From: Nitrososphaerales archaeon TH5896
GTDB taxonomy: Archaea > Thermoproteota > Nitrososphaeria > Nitrososphaerales > Nitrososphaeraceae
DNA length: 17,572 nt
NCBI GenBank assembly: GCA_014523625.1
Contig: JAATVP010000018.1
Location: 1-17,572 of the forward strand
Reading direction: 5' to 3'
This document shows positions 14,998-17,572 of the stretch, in pieces. The notes under the pieces are model-generated. The model was not told the DNA's origin and did no database searches. It was given only the letters and a program-made list of their open reading frames with translations. How positions within the stretch are numbered: position 1 is the stretch's first letter; each line of letters starts with the position of its first letter. A program made the position numbers and the translations under genes.

Positions 14998-15062
14998 GTT
15001 TAACTATCTTGGAGTTGGCTTGAGGTAGATGGAGAACTTGGCCAACCCCCAGATAGGTTAAC
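14998..15062. repeat. Long imperfect hairpin before the Cys-containing gene
   Basis: Bases 14998-15019 (GTTTAACTATCTTGGAGTTG and two more) pair with 15041-15062 at 18 of 22 positions, around a 21-base loop. It ends 11 bases before an ATG at 15073 and 54 before the ATG at 15116. It may be a leader structure, a small RNA or the relic of a miniature mobile element. GGAGTTGG also occurs just before it, at 14981-14988. Confidence 0.55.
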
Positions 15063-15115
15063 ATTGGGTATAATGAATAGGAAGAACTTTGTTCTTAACG
15101 GTTTTAATTAATTGA

Positions 15116-15506
15116 ATGATATCAATCGTCGCTGCATTGGCAATGTTAGTAATGATACCGATAACAAATGTACTGGCTACTAGTATTGATGATGAAGACC
15201 TCCCGCCAGATATTATTTCAAAAGAACCTATAGATGATGAAACATGTCCTGACGGCTATGAAATGACTAAAGATGGTGAAGATTATGTAAGAGCTCAAGA
15301 GGTAGACTAATGATGAGCCTAATAGTCCTCTCAGTACAGGTGAAATAGGAAGAAGAGGATCAATATTCTGTGATGAATATGCTCAATTAACTGGTAGCAG
15401 GATTGCATATGGTGGTTGTTACGACAGAAATGATACTCCCGATAACTACTGCTATAAATACGCAAAAGAAGAAGCAAGCAATGATTGGAATTGGTTTTGT
15501 AATTAG
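15116..15506 (+). pseudogene. Small exported Cys-containing protein, split by a frameshift
   Basis: ATG 15116 opens a signal-peptide-like frame (hydrophobic core VAALAMLVMIPITNVLA), then an acidic part (DDEDLPPDII, TCPDGYEMTKDGEDY) ending in TAA 15308-15310. The next frame, open from 15306 to TAG 15506, continues seamlessly: NDEPNSPLSTGEIGRRGS, FCDEYAQLTG, GGCYDRND, NYCYKYAKEE, NWFCN. Removing one T near 15308 gives a protein of about 128 residues with five Cys. Upstream, ATG 15073 starts MNRKNFVLNGFN in a third frame, which looks like the basic n-region of the signal peptide; if so a second break exists. The full product would be exported, perhaps disulfide-bonded. Family unknown. A minus-strand frame over the second half is a shadow. 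Confidence 0.65.
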
Positions 15507-15564
15507 GGCATTCCATAAAGAATACTATGATATTGATATCTTTCTTCAATAATTTCTTACACAA

Positions 15565-15789
15565 TTCAAACCCATCCCCGGTACTGTAGTCCCGTTCGCT
15601 TAATTTTATTGGTTACTCAAAGTGGGTACACCACCAATAGCTAATACCTTTGCTTATATTGCACCTATTGTGGCAGTCTTTATGGGATGGGCTATTCTTG
15701 ATGAATCTGTAACTTATCTAACTATTATCGCTACAATTGTTATTTTGATAGGTATAGCATTAATTGTTAGGACGTTAAATAACAAGTAG
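15565..15789 (+). pseudogene. EamA/DMT-family transporter, C-terminal fragment
   Basis: A plus frame without a start reads GTVVPFA-stop-FYWLLKVGTPPIANTF, then AYIAPIVAVFMGWAILDESV, TYLTIIATIVILIGIALIVR and NNK-TAG. This is the last 2-3 transmembrane helices of an EamA drug/metabolite transporter: GTVVAFALYYWLLK, IAPIVAVFLGW and the closing hydrophobic helix are familiar blocks of that ten-helix family. TAA at 15601-15603 interrupts it, and the first eight helices are absent; only frame noise lies upstream. It is a decayed shard of a permease gene, not a working gene. Confidence 0.8.
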
Positions 15790-15979
15790 ATGTCTCTTGC
15801 AAACTATGATATCTAATCCAATCCAATCTTACTTCTAGGTTTATAATAACTTGTAAAATTCCCAGAACTTCCCTTGTTAGTGTACGCATTTACGTCTATG
15901 CTGCGTGCTTTTTTCTTAGGGTTTATTCTAATATAACTTTAAGATGTATGCATGTTTACATGACTAAACTGACACAAAG

Positions 15980-16867
15980 TCATCGGACTAGCCCTAGGAT
16001 ATCTCTTCGGAATCTTCCAAGTGCAGGATAACGTTCATAAAGTTTTATTCTATTCATAGAGAGACCATTCCGTCGTTCATTACGTGAAACGAAATTACTC
16101 TCCTGATGATATGTTGTGGCATCGCCTTCGAGAACTAGCTTTGTACCTTTTTCAAACAGACGCTGTCCGAAATCTATGTCCTCGTACCCATAATTACCGT
16201 TGAAAGTTTCATCCCACAGTCCAACATCGAGAGCATCTTCACGCCAATATGCTAAGTTTCCTCCATGAAAACAATTGCTTGGGAAAGGATGAATCTTTAG
16301 ATCTTTAAGTTCTGGGATTCTCTTGTCCTTACGAGAACCTATTAAATTATTCGAAACACTATGGATCTCTGGGAGTGACGATATCAAGGTGAAGTTGCGA
16401 ACAATGTCTGCAGGTTGTATTTTACTAGCTTCCACAAATTTCTTTGGTCCAATCGTTGCAATTTTTGTTGATTTATGAAACCAGACCATGTGCGACTCTA
16501 GGAAGCTTGGAGGACATATCATATCCGCATCAAGAGAGACAATAACATCATTCCTAGCTACATATATTCCAGCATTTCTAGAGCTTGCGGCCCCCCAGCC
16601 ATTGCTAGAGAGTGTTACCAATTTTATGTCTATTTCTCTTTCATACTGTTCTGTGATGAATTTTGCATCGGTATGATTGGCATCAGCTGCTATAATGACC
16701 TCAATTCGATCTTTTGGGTAAGTCTGCTGAGTCAGACTTGTGACAGTTTTTGCAAGTATACCACGTCCAGCGTGAAAGGGAATAACAACGCTAAGAGATA
16801 ACTCATGCCCACGTGGTTCTGTTTTCACTTTATGTTCTATGTCCGTGTAGTCATTAAATAATCCCAA
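15980..16867 (-). CDS. Family 2 glycosyltransferase
   Basis: 295 residues, GT-A fold. Motifs: SVVIPFHAGRGILAKTVTSL (26-45), VIIAADANHTD (57-67), SSRNAGIYVARNDVIVSLDA with the D-x-D Asp113/Asp115 for the metal and nucleotide sugar, NCFHGGNLAYWRE (198-210) and GNYGYEDIDFGQRL (224-237) with the ED acceptor-side acids. This C-terminal block resembles the GalNAc-transferase-like group. It moves a sugar from a nucleotide donor to a surface glycan or lipid; specificity is unknown. There are no membrane helices, so it is cytoplasmic or peripheral. The start is TTG 16867 with TGAAATAAAT (16891-16900) centred 28 bases upstream, a leaderless fit; no Met occurs before residue 116. No sugar-pathway neighbours are seen. 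Confidence 0.88.
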   Translation of the reverse strand: MGLFNDYTDIEHKVKTEPRGHELSLSVVIPFHAGRGILAKTVTSLTQQTYPKDRIEVIIAADANHTDAKFITEQYEREIDIKLVTLSSNGWGAASSRNAGIYVARNDVIVSLDADMICPPSFLESHMVWFHKSTKIATIGPKKFVEASKIQPADIVRNFTLISSLPEIHSVSNNLIGSRKDKRIPELKDLKIHPFPSNCFHGGNLAYWREDALDVGLWDETFNGNYGYEDIDFGQRLFEKGTKLVLEGDATTYHQESNFVSRNERRNGLSMNRIKLYERYPALGRFRRDILGLVR

Positions 16868-17274
16868 TTATAGATATTCTCCCCCGATGCATTTATTTCA
16901 TTCGTTCATTAAATCTATAAACATTACGTGTGACCCTAGACTATCGATAAGAATAAGGAATTCAATGCGTCTTCATCAACTGTATAGTCCAATTGATAGG
17001 TTAGGATCTCCTTTTATTATGAGGTCAGTCAATAGCCTTGGTGGATACTGTTCTGGGACATATCGGATCAATATAGGTATGACAGGAATAAAATCCAAAC
17101 CTTTATCGGAGTAATGTAGTGACGAAATCTGTGTGCCATGTGCATTCAAAAATGTAACCTATCTGTATAAGTACAAAAGTTAATCTCTTTATATTTCCGA
17201 ATTCCCTTACTGTTGGTCTATCATTAGATCCTAACTGTCTTCGAATCGTTACTGTGAGGTAGCAAAGTCAGATA
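16868..17274. other. Gene-free stretch with opposed open frames
   Basis: The left edge holds the glycosyltransferase promoter. A plus ATG frame (16887-17114) and a minus TTG frame (17149-16976, including DFIPVIPILIRYVPEQYPPR) cover each other. The minus frame continues past two TGA codons with RRIEFLILIDSLGSHVMFID and reads slightly more protein-like, so a decayed minus-strand gene is possible. A TATA-like AAATATAAAG near 17183-17195 lies upstream of it. I cannot support either as a gene. Confidence 0.35.
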
Positions 17275-17572
17275 TTATATGAAGTAGTCCATATTTTCTT
17301 TAATGAGAGGAAGAATCTTCTTATATAGAATCCAGTCTGCATCTGCGTCTACATCAAAAGTTAGTAGGACTAGAAACTTGTTCTTTCTGACAAGAAGAGC
17401 CTTAATAGGAATAGTTGCTCTAACTTCTTTTTCATATCTGCTTATTGAGAATAACAAGTCACCGAGCTTAGACCTGAATTGATCTCGTGTAGCTGTACGG
17501 ATTGCAGCCTGAGCAGCAGCTCTCCTAGATTCTTCACGTGTAATTAGTTCCACTTCTACAATCTGATTGATC
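17275..17572 (-). CDS. Unrecognised protein, 5'-partial at window edge
   Basis: The frame is open to the last base of the window, so the gene may begin beyond it; GTG 17553 (then ELITREESRR) is the only candidate start inside, giving 92 residues. The N-terminal visible part is a charged Ala/Arg/Glu-rich helix (REESRRAAAQAAIRTATRDQ). The C-terminal half alternates strands and helices (KALLVRKNKFLVLLTFDVDA, ILPLIKENMDYF). There is no signal peptide or metal motif. I do not recognise a family; a small cytoplasmic alpha/beta protein is likely. Confidence 0.55.
   Translation of the reverse strand, partial: INQIVEVELITREESRRAAAQAAIRTATRDQFRSKLGDLLFSISRYEKEVRATIPIKALLVRKNKFLVLLTFDVDADADWILYKKILPLIKENMDYFI

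Noticed and set aside
16887..17114. 75-codon plus frame
   Set aside because: It begins inside the glycosyltransferase promoter and is codon-registered against an equally plausible minus frame; no family seen.

Overview
The window looks like a chromosomal segment of an ammonia-oxidising archaeon (Thaumarchaeota/Nitrososphaeria). An AT-rich Nitrososphaerales such as a Nitrosocosmicus-like strain fits best. This is inferred from AT-rich DNA, archaeal TATA boxes about 24-30 bases upstream of leaderless ATG, GTG or TTG starts, and typical families: a stand-alone TRAM protein, a UspA/CBS pair, a macro-domain protein, a SHOCT protein, a membrane-anchored PQQ sugar dehydrogenase and small exported Gly/Asn/Met-rich proteins. 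No tRNA, rRNA, CRISPR array or intact mobile element was found.

Layout. 1-927: 3' part of a winged-helix regulator. 1599-2503 (-): a one-helix zinc-ribbon protein and a cysteine-cluster protein with a possible PIN-like domain. 2684-2893 (-): a small exported protein. 3078-3518 (-): a degraded methyltransferase fragment abutting a degraded arylsulfatase fragment. 3875-5151 (+): macro-domain protein and SAM O-methyltransferase. 5205-5401 (-): remnant of a small membrane protein. 5591-6634 (+): an unrecognised protein, then a TRAM RNA-binding protein with its own leader. 7364-8384 (-): UspA and twin-CBS proteins. 8670-9056 (+): unrecognised. 9217-9921 (-): PH-like/SHOCT protein. 10054-10552 (-): a broken small ORF and a small exported protein. 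11187-11550 (+): quinone oxidoreductase that has lost its middle. 11619-13302 (-): glucose/sorbosone dehydrogenase homologue with a decayed tail. 13545-14279 (+): PRC-barrel-like and VOC proteins. 14334-14879 (+): N-terminally truncated membrane protein. 15116-15506 (+): frameshifted Cys-containing exported protein behind a long hairpin. 15565-15789 (+): C-terminal shard of an EamA transporter. 15980-16867 (-): family 2 glycosyltransferase. 17275-17572 (-): partial unrecognised protein.

Most genes stand alone with their own TATA box, so few operons are visible; only UspA/CBS and the two zinc-ribbon genes sit close together on one strand. Functional themes are stress and regulation (regulator, UspA, CBS, TRAM, macro) and cell-surface or exported products (signal-peptide proteins, sugar dehydrogenase, glycosyltransferase).

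The strongest signal beyond ordinary annotation is gene decay. At least six recognisable families survive only as broken fragments: sulfatase, methyltransferase, quinone reductase, EamA transporter, a Gly/Asn/Met-rich tail and a Cys-containing exported protein. The sugar dehydrogenase, although a full-length ORF, seems to lack two cofactor or catalytic residues. I did not find a convincing new multi-gene system; the least explained intact gene is the cysteine-cluster/PIN-like protein at 1919-2503.
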